39,324 nt of DNA, taken from Mesorhizobium sp. ORS 3324. GTDB lineage: Bacteria > Pseudomonadota > Alphaproteobacteria > Rhizobiales > Rhizobiaceae. The position numbers and the translations under genes were made by a program. Of the stretch, positions 22,938 through 33,338 are shown piece after piece. Positions within the stretch are counted from its first letter, which is position 1. Each line of letters begins with the position of its first letter. The notes under the pieces are model-generated. The model did not search any database. It worked only from the letters and a program-made list of their open reading frames with translations, and was not told where the DNA came from. The stretch is taken from NCBI GenBank assembly GCA_000824825.2, contig LM655201.1:2415-41738 (forward strand), read 5' to 3'.

Positions 22938-24068
22938 TCAGTGCTCTCCGAAGGACTCGAAAAAGTCCTTCATCCGAGCGAAGAAGCCGCTCGACTGTGG
23001 CGAATTGTCCTTCGAGGAGAGCTGCTCGAACTCTTCCAGGAGCTCGCGCTGGCGGCGCGACAGGTTCTGCGGCGTCTCGACCGCCGTCTGGATGTAGAGG
23101 TCGCCGACATTGGGCTGCCGCAGAACCGGCATGCCCTTGCCTTTCAGCCGGAACTGGCGGCCGTTCTGCGTGCCTTCCGGCACCTTCACCTTGGTCTGCG
23201 TGCCGTCGAGCGTCGTCACCTCGAACGAGCCGCCAAGCGCGGCGGTCGTCATCGAGATCGGCACCTTGCAATAGAGATCGGCGCCGTCGCGCTGGAAGAA
23301 TTCGTGCGGCTTGACCGCGAGGAAGATGTAGAGGTCGCCCGACGGGCCGCCGCGCAGCCCGGCCTCGCCCTCATTGGCAAGCCGGATGCGGGTTCCGTCC
23401 TCGATACCGGCCGGGATGTTGACCGACAGCGAACGCTCCTCGGTGACGCGGCCTTGGCCGGCGCATTTCGGGCAGGGATCCTTGATCGTCTGGCCGCGTC
23501 CCTGGCATTGCGGACAGGTGCGCTCGATCGAGAAGAAGCCTTGCGTGGCGCGCACCTTGCCGTGGCCGTGGCACATGGCGCAGGTGACCGGCTGCGTGCC
23601 GGGCTTGGCGCCTGTTCCTGAGCATTCCGAGCAGGAGATGGAGGCCGGCACGCGGATCTGCGCCGTCTTGCCGGAGAATGCCTCCTCGAGCGTGATCTCC
23701 ATGTTGTAGCGCAGGTCCGCGCCGCGCTCGCGGCCACCCGACGAGCGGCGCTGGCGTCCGCCCATCATGTCGCCGAAAATATCCTCGAAGATGTCGGCAA
23801 AGCCGCCGGCGCCGAAGCCGTGCGCCGCGCCGTTCATGCCGCCCTGTTCGAAGGCGGCGTGGCCGAAACGGTCATAGGCCGCGCGCTTCTGCGGGTCCTT
23901 CAGCGTCTCGTAGGCTTCGTTGATTTCCTTGAACTTGTGCTCGCAGGCATGATCGCCCGGGTTGCGGTCTGGATGGAACTGCATGGCGAGCTTGCGGAAA
24001 GCGCTCTTGAGCTCCTTGTCGTCGGCGCCTTTGTGCACGCCCAGCGTTTCGTAGAAGTCAGCTTTCAT
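22938..24068 (-). CDS. dnaJ: Chaperone protein DnaJ
   Basis: DnaJ delivers unfolded proteins to DnaK and stimulates its ATPase. The 376-residue product has the complete type I layout: a J domain with HPD at residues 32-34, a Gly/Phe region (GGMNGAAHGFGAGGFADIFEDIF), four zinc-finger repeats (CSECSGTG, CAMCHGHG, CPQCQGRG, CPKCAGQG) and the C-terminal substrate domain. It lies 202 bases downstream of dnaK. A terminator sits between them, so dnaJ is likely read partly by readthrough or from its own promoter, which I could not identify. Confidence 0.98.
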   Translation of the reverse strand: MKADFYETLGVHKGADDKELKSAFRKLAMQFHPDRNPGDHACEHKFKEINEAYETLKDPQKRAAYDRFGHAAFEQGGMNGAAHGFGAGGFADIFEDIFGDMMGGRQRRSSGGRERGADLRYNMEITLEEAFSGKTAQIRVPASISCSECSGTGAKPGTQPVTCAMCHGHGKVRATQGFFSIERTCPQCQGRGQTIKDPCPKCAGQGRVTEERSLSVNIPAGIEDGTRIRLANEGEAGLRGGPSGDLYIFLAVKPHEFFQRDGADLYCKVPISMTTAALGGSFEVTTLDGTQTKVKVPEGTQNGRQFRLKGKGMPVLRQPNVGDLYIQTAVETPQNLSRRQRELLEEFEQLSSKDNSPQSSGFFARMKDFFESFGEH

Positions 24069-24220
24069 TTTTTCCCGCGGTCCGGATGCTCAATGTCTTC
24101 AAGCATTGTTGGCGTCGTTTGCCGGCACGTTGTTCGATTTAGGAGCGATGTTGCCCGGATGCTAGTGCCGAGCCGGACTCGCTCCGTGTTTTTCCGTCAT
24201 TTTTTAGGCCAGGGTTGCAA

Positions 24221-24247
24221 AAAAGCCCGGCTTTGCGCCGGGCTTTT
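24221..24247 (-). terminator. Rho-independent terminator after dnaK
   Basis: AAAAGCCCGGC at 24221-24231 and GCCGGGCTTTT at 24237-24247 form a perfect 11-bp stem around a five-base loop. On the minus strand the stem is followed by a T-rich tail (TTTTTTGCAA). It lies 24 bases past the dnaK stop and before dnaJ, so it likely reduces dnaJ expression relative to dnaK. Confidence 0.9.
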
Positions 24248-24270
24248 CGCATTATTCGCCGTCAGCCGGC

Positions 24271-26187
<1,917 letters not shown>

Positions 26188-26307
26188 TGTTCTAGTCTCT
26201 CCGCTGAGCAGGCTCTCAGGACCCTGACAAGGCGTTCCGACGAAAGCCCCTGTTCACAAGAAATTCCGCCACGGTCCCCGGTTTTTCAAGGCCGGACGGT
26301 TGGCGCG

Positions 26308-26337
26308 TATATAAGAACAGGCGGCACGGCGCGCAAG
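26308..26337 (-). promoter_or_regulatory. RpoH-type heat-shock promoter of dnaK
   Basis: Read on the minus strand, CTTG (26337-26334) and CTTATATA (26315-26308) are separated by 18 bases. This fits the alphaproteobacterial RpoH consensus as I know it, CTTG-N17-18-CYTATNT. Transcription would begin near 26300 and give a leader of about 115 bases before the dnaK ATG. Confidence 0.8.
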
Positions 26338-26670
26338 CATCCTGCGCAAGGTGGCTGCTTCCGGCAGGGGCTCGGGAAAACGGGCTGGCCCGTTATCAGC
26401 CGGGGTCGATCCGGATTTGCCCTATCTCATTGTCCAGACAGGATTTTCCCCAAACGGAACATTGTCGTCATGCGTCAGCCGCATGGCAGGCGGGGGAAGC
26501 TTTGCCCTGGGGGCGTGACTTTGGGTCGCGAATAAGCCTGAAAACATCCCTTGCCGCCATGTGCCGGCAATCAGCCGGCGGAGAAGATCGAAAGCTTGGC
26601 AAGTGAGGCATGCGGGATTACGAATAAGGCAGGATGCGGCAGATCGCTGGCACGAGCGCCGGCAGGGGTC
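26338..26670. other. Gap between the dnaK promoter and the L,D-transpeptidase gene
   Basis: I see no gene, repeat or clear hairpin here. Open frames run through it on both strands, but they lack ribosome sites and recognisable protein. It probably holds the promoter of the transpeptidase gene. Confidence 0.5.
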
Positions 26671-27291
26671 ATGCGCGCGAAATCGATCCGGATCGTGGTA
26701 TTTGCCGGGATGGTCGCATTCTCCGGCTGCACCGCCGGCGGAGCACTGCAGAGTTCTCCTCTGGCCTATGGCGGCCTCACCGACGCCGGTTTCCGCATCC
26801 CGCCGGTTCCGATCTACAAGGTCGACCAAAAGTTCCATCGGCAGACGGTGCCTTATGCGACCGACGAGGCGCCCGGCACCATCATTGTCGATACGGGAGC
26901 GAAATTCCTCTACTACGTGCTGGGAGACGGTCAGGCGCTGCGCTACGGCATCGGCGTCGGCAAGGCGGGCTTCGAGTGGCATGGCACCGCGCACGTCGCG
27001 AGGAAGCGCGAATGGCCGGATTGGAGCGCGCCGCCCCCGATGATCGTGCGCGAGCGCAACCGGGGCCACGTCATACCGGCGCATATGGAAGGCGGACTCA
27101 TGAATCCGCTCGGCGCGAGGGCACTCTATCTCTACAACGAGAAGGGTGACACCGGCTATCGCCTGCATGGCAGCCCCGAATGGTGGTCGATCGGCAAGGC
27201 CGTGTCGGCGGGCTGCATCCGCCTCATGAACCAGGACATCATCGATCTCTACGACCGCGCCCCAATCGGCACCAAGGTCATCGTCATATAG
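26671..27291 (+). CDS. L,D-transpeptidase lipoprotein (YkuD/ErfK family)
   Basis: The enzyme is predicted to form 3-3 cross-links in peptidoglycan or attach proteins to it in the periplasm. These cross-links are abundant in Rhizobiales. The 206-residue product starts with a lipoprotein signal (MRAKSIRIVVFAGMVAFSGC, lipobox Cys20). The YkuD domain follows, with YRLHGSPEWWSIG (His166) and the catalytic motif VSAGCIRL (Cys182). I chose the ATG at 26671 because it gives the lipoprotein signal and has AGGGG upstream. The frame is open to 26551, but the added residues would bury the signal. Confidence 0.93.
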   Translation: MRAKSIRIVVFAGMVAFSGCTAGGALQSSPLAYGGLTDAGFRIPPVPIYKVDQKFHRQTVPYATDEAPGTIIVDTGAKFLYYVLGDGQALRYGIGVGKAGFEWHGTAHVARKREWPDWSAPPPMIVRERNRGHVIPAHMEGGLMNPLGARALYLYNEKGDTGYRLHGSPEWWSIGKAVSAGCIRLMNQDIIDLYDRAPIGTKVIVI

Positions 27292-27331
27292 ACGCCGCGT
27301 TGCCGTCTTCCCGCGGCCGCCCCAATACCGA

Positions 27332-28126
27332 TTAGTTTCGGAACGCTTGCCTGCAAAGCGCGCGCAGCTTCGGGAAGATGTTGCTTCCGCCGGCGATCAC
27401 TTGCGTTCCCTGGCTGACGACTGTCCTCGGGTCCGGCTTCAGCACCGTGCCGCCCGCCTCTTCGACGAGGAGCATGCCGGCCAGGCAGTCCCAGGCATTC
27501 ATGTGCTCCTCGACATAGCCGAGCAGCCGTCCGGCCGCGGCATAGGCAAGCATCAGGGCGCCGGACGCATTTCTGAAGAAGACGCCGCCTTCGGCCATGA
27601 TCATGCTGATCAGCATGGCGACATGCTCCGTGGCGGCCCGGTTCGAAAGCCCGGTTCCGACCGACCCTTCGGAAAGCGACGTGGCGCCGCTCGCCTTGAT
27701 CGGCCGGCCGTTGACGAAGGCGCCGCCGCCGAGGCGGCCGTGAAAAGTCTCGCCGGTCGAGGCCTCATGGATGACGCCGACGACGGTCTCGCCGTCCCTG
27801 GCGCAGGCGATCACCACCGCCCAGGCTGGAATGCCGCGCACGAAATTGGCGGTGCCGTCGATCGGGTCGATTACCCAGACATAGCCGGTCTTGCCGGCTG
27901 TCGGCGCATGCTCCTCGCCGACAATGGCGTCGGCCGGATAGGCGGCCGCTATCGCCGCGCGGACGAAAAGCTCCACCTCGCGATCGGCATCCGAGACAAG
28001 ATCCTGATGGCCCTTGCTCTCGATGGTCAGGTTTTCGAGATCGCGAAAATATTTCAGCCCGAGCTCGCCGGCGCGTCGCGCGAGATCGATGGCGAAATGC
28101 ATGCGCTGGTCGAGGTCGTCGGTCAC
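27332..28126 (-). CDS. Inositol-monophosphatase-family phosphatase
   Basis: The 264-residue product has the Mg-dependent FIG/IMPase fold: SDADREVE (residues 45-52), the metal ligands GEE at 70-72 and DPIDGTANF at 87-95, and NAWDCLAGMLLVEEAGG near the C-terminus. Substrates in the family include inositol phosphates, histidinol phosphate (HisN) and 3'-phosphoadenosine 5'-phosphate (CysQ). Sequence alone does not decide among them. The gene is convergent with the transpeptidase gene, with 40 bases between. Confidence 0.9.
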   Translation of the reverse strand: MTDDLDQRMHFAIDLARRAGELGLKYFRDLENLTIESKGHQDLVSDADREVELFVRAAIAAAYPADAIVGEEHAPTAGKTGYVWVIDPIDGTANFVRGIPAWAVVIACARDGETVVGVIHEASTGETFHGRLGGGAFVNGRPIKASGATSLSEGSVGTGLSNRAATEHVAMLISMIMAEGGVFFRNASGALMLAYAAAGRLLGYVEEHMNAWDCLAGMLLVEEAGGTVLKPDPRTVVSQGTQVIAGGSNIFPKLRALCRQAFRN

Positions 28127-28200
28127 GGAGAGGCTCGCACTTCAGGAGGGTGGGCCTGCCCTTAGCAGACGAGTATGTCAGGCAAAAGCCATTGAGTTGG

Positions 28201-29199
28201 TCAGGCCGCCTGCGACATCGACCTGTGGACGTCGGAAAGAATCTCGAAGGAGCGCACCCGCGCCGTGTGGTCGAACATCTGCGCCGTCACCATTAGTTCG
28301 TCGGCGCCGGTGCGGCGCACAAAGGCGTCGATGCCCTGGTGGACCGTTTCGGGCGAACCGACGACGGCGCAGGACAGCGCTTGGGCAAGCATGGTCTTGG
28401 CGGCAGGATCGAGGTCGCGGTCATAGTGTTCGACCGGCGGCGGCAATTGCCCGGGCCGGCCGCTGCGCAGATTGACGAAGGCCTGCTGGAGCGAGGTGAA
28501 CAGCAGCCGTGCTTCGGCATCCGTCGGCGCGGCGAAGACATTGAGGCCGAGCATCACATGGGGCTTGTCGAGCTTAGCCGACGGCTGGAAGCGCGAGCGA
28601 TAGACCTCCAGCGCATGGTCGAGCTCGGCCGGCGCGAAATGCGAGGCGAAGGCATAGGGCAGGCCAAGGAGTGCGGCGAGCTGCGCGCCGTAGAGGCTGG
28701 AGCCCAGGATCCAGACCGGCACGTCCTGGCCTTCGCCCGGCACCGCGCGGATGCGCTGTCCTTCCTCGGCCGGCTGGAAATAGCCCATCAGCTCGACCAC
28801 GTCCTGGGGGAAGTTGTCGCTGGCCTCCAGATTGCGGCGCAGCGCCCGCGCCGTCATCATATCGGTGCCCGGAGCGCGGCCGAGGCCGAGATCGATGCGG
28901 CCCGGGAAAAGTGCTGCCAGCGTGCCGAACTGCTCGGCAATCACCAGCGGCGCATGGTTGGGCAGCATGATGCCGCCGGCGCCGACGCGGATCGTCTTCG
29001 TGCCGCCCGCCACATGCGCGATGACGACAGAGGTCGCCGCGCTCGCGATGCCCGGCATGTTGTGGTGCTCTGCCAGCCAATAGCGCTTGTAGCCCAGCCG
29101 CTCGGCATGGCGGGCAAGGTCGAGCGAGTTGGCGAGCGACTGCGAGGCATTGCCGCCTTGCGTGATCGGCGACAGGTCGAGAACCGAAAGGGCCGTCAT
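28201..29199 (-). CDS. LLM-class flavin-dependent oxidoreductase (YhbW-like)
   Basis: The 332-residue product is a luciferase-like TIM-barrel protein. LARHAERLGYKRYWLAEHHNMPGIASAATSVVI at the N-terminus, VGAGGIMLPNHAPLVIAEQF and RIDLGLGRAPGTD are typical of the F420/FMN-dependent subgroup with E. coli YhbW. The substrate is unknown. It begins three bases after the stop of the N-acetyltransferase gene, so the two share a transcript. Confidence 0.92.
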   Translation of the reverse strand: MTALSVLDLSPITQGGNASQSLANSLDLARHAERLGYKRYWLAEHHNMPGIASAATSVVIAHVAGGTKTIRVGAGGIMLPNHAPLVIAEQFGTLAALFPGRIDLGLGRAPGTDMMTARALRRNLEASDNFPQDVVELMGYFQPAEEGQRIRAVPGEGQDVPVWILGSSLYGAQLAALLGLPYAFASHFAPAELDHALEVYRSRFQPSAKLDKPHVMLGLNVFAAPTDAEARLLFTSLQQAFVNLRSGRPGQLPPPVEHYDRDLDPAAKTMLAQALSCAVVGSPETVHQGIDAFVRRTGADELMVTAQMFDHTARVRSFEILSDVHRSMSQAA

Positions 29200-29202
29200 T
29201 GA

Positions 29203-30024
29203 TCAGGTCTCCACAATGGTCTTCTGCCGCAGCCTCGCCTCGAAGGCGGCGCGGTCGGGAATGACGATGGCAAGCTGGTTCTCCAGCACGTCGGCGAGCT
29301 CGGCGGCCGTCGCGATCTCGCGCTGCTCGCTGCGGCCGCCAAGATGATGGATCGACAACCGGTTGTTGCGCAGCCCGTAGCGCCGGTCGGGCAGAGCGCG
29401 CGCGGCGACCAGGGTCGACAGGAAATGCGAGCTCGGATGCGTCGACAGGAAATGGCTGCTCACCTGATAGTCGACCTCGTAGGCCCGCTGCATGTCGAAG
29501 CGGTAGAGCGTCCGCCAATCGCCACCGATATTGGCCTGCAGGCGAAAATGATCGGCGCGCTCGACGATGCGGAATGTCTCGTGCGGCGTCCGCTGTTCGA
29601 GATCTGGCTCCAAAAGCAGTGGCGCCGTCAGCGTCAGGCCGCCGAAGCCGACATCGGCGATATAGGTTTTGCTGCCGAGATCGACGCGCAGCAGCATGTG
29701 GCTGCGTGCCGTGACGGCGTCGTCCGGCTGGCCCCACAGCACGCGTGCGGCGAGCCCGCTGACGGCAAAACCCAGCGCTTCAAGCGCATGCATGAAGATC
29801 AGATTGTGCTCGAAGCAGTAGCCGCCGCGGCCGCGTTTGCAGACCTTGTCCTGCAGCGAAGCCGGATCGAGGCCGACCGAAACGCCCATCAGCGCATCGA
29901 TGTTCTCGAACGGGATCGCCTGCGGGTGGGCCGAATGCAGCGACCGCAGCGTGGCAAGCGAGCTGTCGGTCGGCCCGCTATAGCCGATGCGGGCGAAATA
30001 GCCATCGAGATCGAAGTCGCTCAT
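29203..30024 (-). CDS. nat: Arylamine N-acetyltransferase
   Basis: The enzyme transfers acetyl from acetyl-CoA to arylamines and hydrazines through a cysteine intermediate. The 273-residue product carries the full Cys-His-Asp triad: Cys70 in RGGYCFEHN, His109 in ARSHMLLRV and Asp124 in YIADVGFGG. Mesorhizobium loti has a structurally characterised member. I chose the ATG at 30024 (MSDFDLDGYFARIGYSGP), the normal family start; the frame is open to 30195 without meaning. Residues around 215 contain SSHFLST twice, nine residues apart. The length at that point matches other NATs, so it is not an insertion. Confidence 0.96.
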   Translation of the reverse strand: MSDFDLDGYFARIGYSGPTDSSLATLRSLHSAHPQAIPFENIDALMGVSVGLDPASLQDKVCKRGRGGYCFEHNLIFMHALEALGFAVSGLAARVLWGQPDDAVTARSHMLLRVDLGSKTYIADVGFGGLTLTAPLLLEPDLEQRTPHETFRIVERADHFRLQANIGGDWRTLYRFDMQRAYEVDYQVSSHFLSTHPSSHFLSTLVAARALPDRRYGLRNNRLSIHHLGGRSEQREIATAAELADVLENQLAIVIPDRAAFEARLRQKTIVET

Positions 30025-30112
30025 CAACAAGGTCCGGCTTGACCGGCCCGATATAGGCACTCCCCGCCGACGCCGCAAACAATGGGCAAGGCCTCGACAT
30101 TGGGCCAGGGCA

Positions 30113-31282
30113 TTATGCTCCGGACTTGGTCTCGTTCTCCGCCTGCTCGTCGTCGATGACGATAGCCTGCTGTGCCGCCAGGAAGTTGCCGACATGGCTG
30201 AGGCCGTCGAAATGGTCGCAGAACACCTTGACGACCACCAGCAGCGGCACCGCCATCAGCGCGCCGACGAACCCCCACAGCCAGGACCAGAAGGCGATGG
30301 CGATGAAGATCGCCACGGTGTTCAGCTCGAGCCGCTGGCCGACCACCGTCGGCGTCACGAACTGGCCTTCGACGACATCGCACAACAGCACGAAGGCGGG
30401 CGCGAGCAGCGCGTAGGAGATCGTATCGAAGCTGATCAGCGCGATGACCGTGACCAGGAGGATGGTCATCAGCGCGCCGACATAGGGAAGGAAGTTGAGC
30501 AATGCCGCGGCCGCGCCCCAGACCAGTGGATTGGGCATGCCGAGCCCCCACAGGCCGAGCCCGATCACCGTGCCGAGACCGGTATTGATGAGCGTGACGG
30601 TGAGCAGGTAATGCGAGATTTCGCGCTCGACGTCATAGACGACGCGCAAGGCCCGTTTCTTCTGGGTAAGACTGGCGAAGGACTGGACGATCTTCTCGTA
30701 GAACAAGGTGCCCGAGGCGAGCAGGAACAGCGACAGCACGAAGACGATGGCGATGCTGGTGCCTGCCTGCAGGATGTTGCTGGCCGCCGTCGGCAGGAGG
30801 CCGGACGACGCCACCGCGACCTTCTGCACGCCCGGTTCCTGCGCTGTCTCGGTCAGCGCCTCCAGCTGGCGCGAGACATCCATGATCTGTTCGAGCGGAC
30901 GCTTGAACGGCGCCAGCCGCTCGGTAAGTTGCTGGCCGATTGACGAGGTGTTGTTCACGAGTTCGATGACCGGGCCGCTGAGCAGGTAGCCGGCGCTGGC
31001 GACGAAGAAGACGGAGAAGAGCACCAGCAGCGTCGCGGAGAGCGCATCCGGGATGCCGTGCTTGCGCAGGAAGCGCACGATCGGCGTCAGCGTCAGCGCC
31101 AGCAGGAAGGCAAGGATCACCGGCATGAAGAAGGCGCGGGCGAAATAGAGCGCGAACACCGTCAGCAGAACGAAGATACCGATCAGCAGCGATCGCATCA
31201 GCCGCAGTTCCGCCTTGGTTCCGGCACCCGGAGCGGGGCTTTCGGCAATGCTCGCGCCGGAAGCGGTCGTGTCGGCTTTCAT
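30113..31282 (-). CDS. AI-2E (PerM)-family transporter
   Basis: The 389-residue inner-membrane product has about eight membrane segments and a long soluble loop after the third. Family hallmarks are the helices RSLLIGIFVLLTVFALYFAR, FMPVILAFLLALTLTPIVRF, the conserved GLGLWGLGMPNPLVWGAAAA and LNFLPYVGALMTILLV, and FVTPTVVGQRLELNTVAIFI near the C-terminus. Members include TqsA, linked to AI-2 export, and others linked to sodium/proton exchange. The transported substrate here is open. It lies 88 bases upstream of the nat gene on the same strand. Confidence 0.92.
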   Translation of the reverse strand: MKADTTASGASIAESPAPGAGTKAELRLMRSLLIGIFVLLTVFALYFARAFFMPVILAFLLALTLTPIVRFLRKHGIPDALSATLLVLFSVFFVASAGYLLSGPVIELVNNTSSIGQQLTERLAPFKRPLEQIMDVSRQLEALTETAQEPGVQKVAVASSGLLPTAASNILQAGTSIAIVFVLSLFLLASGTLFYEKIVQSFASLTQKKRALRVVYDVEREISHYLLTVTLINTGLGTVIGLGLWGLGMPNPLVWGAAAALLNFLPYVGALMTILLVTVIALISFDTISYALLAPAFVLLCDVVEGQFVTPTVVGQRLELNTVAIFIAIAFWSWLWGFVGALMAVPLLVVVKVFCDHFDGLSHVGNFLAAQQAIVIDDEQAENETKSGA

Positions 31283-31357
31283 CGGTTCCCCTCGCGATCG
31301 TCGAGAAGAACGTGCCCGCCGCGCCGAGGTTCCGTTAGCCGGCGGTGACCGACGGGC

Positions 31358-31399
31358 CTTGCCGGGCTGGCTCCATCACTTGCCGGGCTGGCTCCATCA
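31358..31399. repeat. Perfect 21-bp tandem duplication at a gene end
   Basis: The 21-base unit beginning CTTGCCGGGC and ending GGCTCCATCA occurs twice back to back (31358-31378 and 31379-31399). On the minus strand each unit begins with TGA. The first TGA is the stop codon of the LLM gene at 31397, and the duplication therefore places a second TGA in the same frame just after it. Confidence 0.85.
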
Positions 31400-32458
31400 G
31401 GAGACAGGCGCCGGTGCGGCAGGCGCGGCCTTTGCCGTTTCCTTGCGCACCATTGGCGCCACCTTGGTGCCGTAGAGCTCGATCGCCTTCATGATCTTGG
31501 CGTGCGGCATGGTGCCGATCGCCATCTGCAGCAGGAAGCGGTCGTTGCCGAAGATCCTGTGCTGGGCGACGATCTTCTCCGCCACCTGCTCGGGATTGCC
31601 GACGAACAGCGCGCCGTTCGGCCCGCGCGCCTGGTCGAAATGCGCCCGCGAGGTCGGGCCCCAGCCGCGCTCGCGGCCGATGCGGTTCATCACCTCGGCC
31701 TGCGGTGCGTAGAAATCGTCGGCCGCCTGGTCCGTGGTCTCGGCGATGAAGCCGTGCACGTTGAGGCTGGTGGCGAGCGCGGCAGGATCGTTGCCGGCGC
31801 GCCTTGCCGCCTCGCGATAGATCTCGAACAGCGGCGCGAAGCGGGCCGGCTCGCCACCGATGATGGCAAGCGCGAGCGGCAGGCCGAGCGCGCCGGCGCG
31901 GGCGGCGGACTGTGGCGTGCCGCCGATGGCGATCCAGATCGGCAGCTTGTCCTGGAAGGGGCGCGGATAGACGCCGCGGCCGTTGATCGGCGCGCGCAGG
32001 CGTCCTTGCCACGTCACCTTCACCTGATCGCGGATGGCTAGCAGAAGGTCGAGCTTCTCGGCGAACAGCTCGTCATAGTCCTCGAGATTGTAGCCGAACA
32101 GCGGGAAGGACTCGATGAAGGACCCGCGGCCGGCCATGATCTCGGCGCGGCCGCCGGACAAAAGGTCGAGCGTCGCGAATTGCTGGAAGACGCGCACCGG
32201 ATCGTCGGAAGAGAGCACGGTGACCGCGCTGGTGAGCTTGATGCGCTTGGTCCGTTCTGCCGCCGCAGCCAGCGCCACCACAGGCGCCGAGGCCGCGTAG
32301 TCGGGACGGTGATGCTCGCCGAGGCCGAACACGTCGAGGCCGACCTGGTCGGCCAGCTCGATCTCCTCGATCAGGTTGCGCAGCCGTTCGTGCGGTCCGA
32401 TGGCGCCCGGGCCGGGTTCGGGGCTGACATCCGCGAAGGTGTAGAGGCCGAGTTCCAT
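31397..32458 (-). CDS. LLM-class flavin-dependent oxidoreductase
   Basis: The 353-residue product is a luciferase-like monooxygenase of a different subgroup from the one at 28201. It starts MELGLYTFADVSPEPG and has FGLGEHHRPDYAASAPVVAL, KRIKLTSAVTVLSSDDPVRVFQQFATLDLLSGGRAEI, GRGSFIESFPLFGY and PIWIAIGGTPQSAARAG. The Ala/Pro tail (AKAAPAAPAPVS) is outside the barrel. Substrate and electron partner are unknown. The gene is followed by the 21-bp tandem duplication. Confidence 0.92.
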   Translation of the reverse strand: MELGLYTFADVSPEPGPGAIGPHERLRNLIEEIELADQVGLDVFGLGEHHRPDYAASAPVVALAAAAERTKRIKLTSAVTVLSSDDPVRVFQQFATLDLLSGGRAEIMAGRGSFIESFPLFGYNLEDYDELFAEKLDLLLAIRDQVKVTWQGRLRAPINGRGVYPRPFQDKLPIWIAIGGTPQSAARAGALGLPLALAIIGGEPARFAPLFEIYREAARRAGNDPAALATSLNVHGFIAETTDQAADDFYAPQAEVMNRIGRERGWGPTSRAHFDQARGPNGALFVGNPEQVAEKIVAQHRIFGNDRFLLQMAIGTMPHAKIMKAIELYGTKVAPMVRKETAKAAPAAPAPVS

Positions 32459-32632
32459 CTTGGTGCGTCCGATCGATCGTGTGGGTTTTCAACTGGCGCT
32501 AGAGGTAGCGATCGGCTTTGCCGCCCGCCAGTGGTGCTATCTGTGAACAGTGCATCGCGCCGCTGCGAGTATCTCGCGGGCAACAGCTCAGATTTTCATG
32601 GCTGGCATACCGTTTTGGCGCTTGAACTCATG

Positions 32633-32677
32633 ACTTTCGCGCGTATGTAAGCGTCACTTCGCGCGTATGTGAGCGTC
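32633..32677 (+). repeat. Tandem 22-bp direct repeat upstream of the DUF6481 gene
   Basis: TTCGCGCGTATGTRAGCGTC occurs at 32636-32655 and 32658-32677 with one difference (R is A, then G). The spacing of 22 bases is close to two turns of DNA. It ends 19 bases before the GTG of the next gene, so it is in its leader or promoter. Each copy contains an ATG directly followed by a stop codon. Confidence 0.75.
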
Positions 32678-32696
32678 GCGAATTGACTGCAGGGAA

Positions 32697-33131
32697 GTGG
32701 AATTGGCTATCTACAGGGAAAAAGACATTTTCGAGCGGCGCAACGCCGCGAACGAGGCAAAGAAGGCGCTCCTGGAGCGCTTCAAGGCAAAGCCGGCGGC
32801 GGACGATCCAGCGGTGCTGGCGCGCCAGGCCGAACGCAAGGCGATCCTCGAGGCCCGTGCGATCCGCGAGGCCGAGAAGGCCAGACTGAAGCAGGAAAAG
32901 CTGGCGCGCGAGGCGGCTGAGAAGGCCGAGCGCGAGGCAGCGGCAGAAGCGGCGCGCATTGCCGCCGAAGAAGCGGCGGCAGCCGAGGCCAAGATCCGCG
33001 AGGCCGAGGAAGCGGAGCGCATCGCGCGCCTGCTCGCCGACGAGGCCGAGCGCAAGGCCAAGCGCGACGCACGCTACGCCGCCCGCAAGGCGCGCGTCGG
33101 CCGGCAGCCGCCGGGCTTCTCTGCCCGCTAA
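32697..33131 (+). CDS. DUF6481-family Ala/Glu/Lys-rich coiled-coil protein
   Basis: The 144-residue product is almost entirely charged helix from residue 45 to 130, with repeated EAE, AEK and REA units and no Gly or Pro, followed by a basic tail (DARYAARKARVGRQPPGFSAR). It starts with a short segment, YREKDIFERRNAANEAKKALLERFKAKP, that I recognise as the DUF6481 pattern of Rhizobiales. No function is known to me. The start is GTG at 32697, but AGGGAA at 32691-32696 touches it, so a TTG start at 32703 with six or seven bases of spacing is quite possible. Confidence 0.82.
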   Translation: MELAIYREKDIFERRNAANEAKKALLERFKAKPAADDPAVLARQAERKAILEARAIREAEKARLKQEKLAREAAEKAEREAAAEAARIAAEEAAAAEAKIREAEEAERIARLLADEAERKAKRDARYAARKARVGRQPPGFSAR

Positions 33132-33338
33132 CAGTTCGTTTCGTTCGAAATTGGTTCAGGGTCGCCAGCGGCGGCCCTGAAGGCGTTTGTCCCGGGTCGT
33201 CCCGGCCGGATACGAAGAAGCGCGAGGTGGTCCTCGCGGCCATATGGATGGCCCTGTTCGTCAATCCACAAACACCGGCAGCATTCGGCATGCCTCCGGT
33301 TCAATCCGCATCGAGACGGATCGGCCGCGCTGGCCGGA

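Noticed and set aside
28201..32458. A biosynthetic cluster built from two LLM oxidoreductases and the N-acetyltransferase
   Set aside because: The two LLM enzymes are of different subgroups and are separated by an AI-2E transporter. There is no core biosynthetic enzyme, so only the nat-LLM pair looks like a unit.
32633..32677. Start of a CRISPR array
   Set aside because: Only two units lie almost directly end to end, without spacers, and there are no cas genes.
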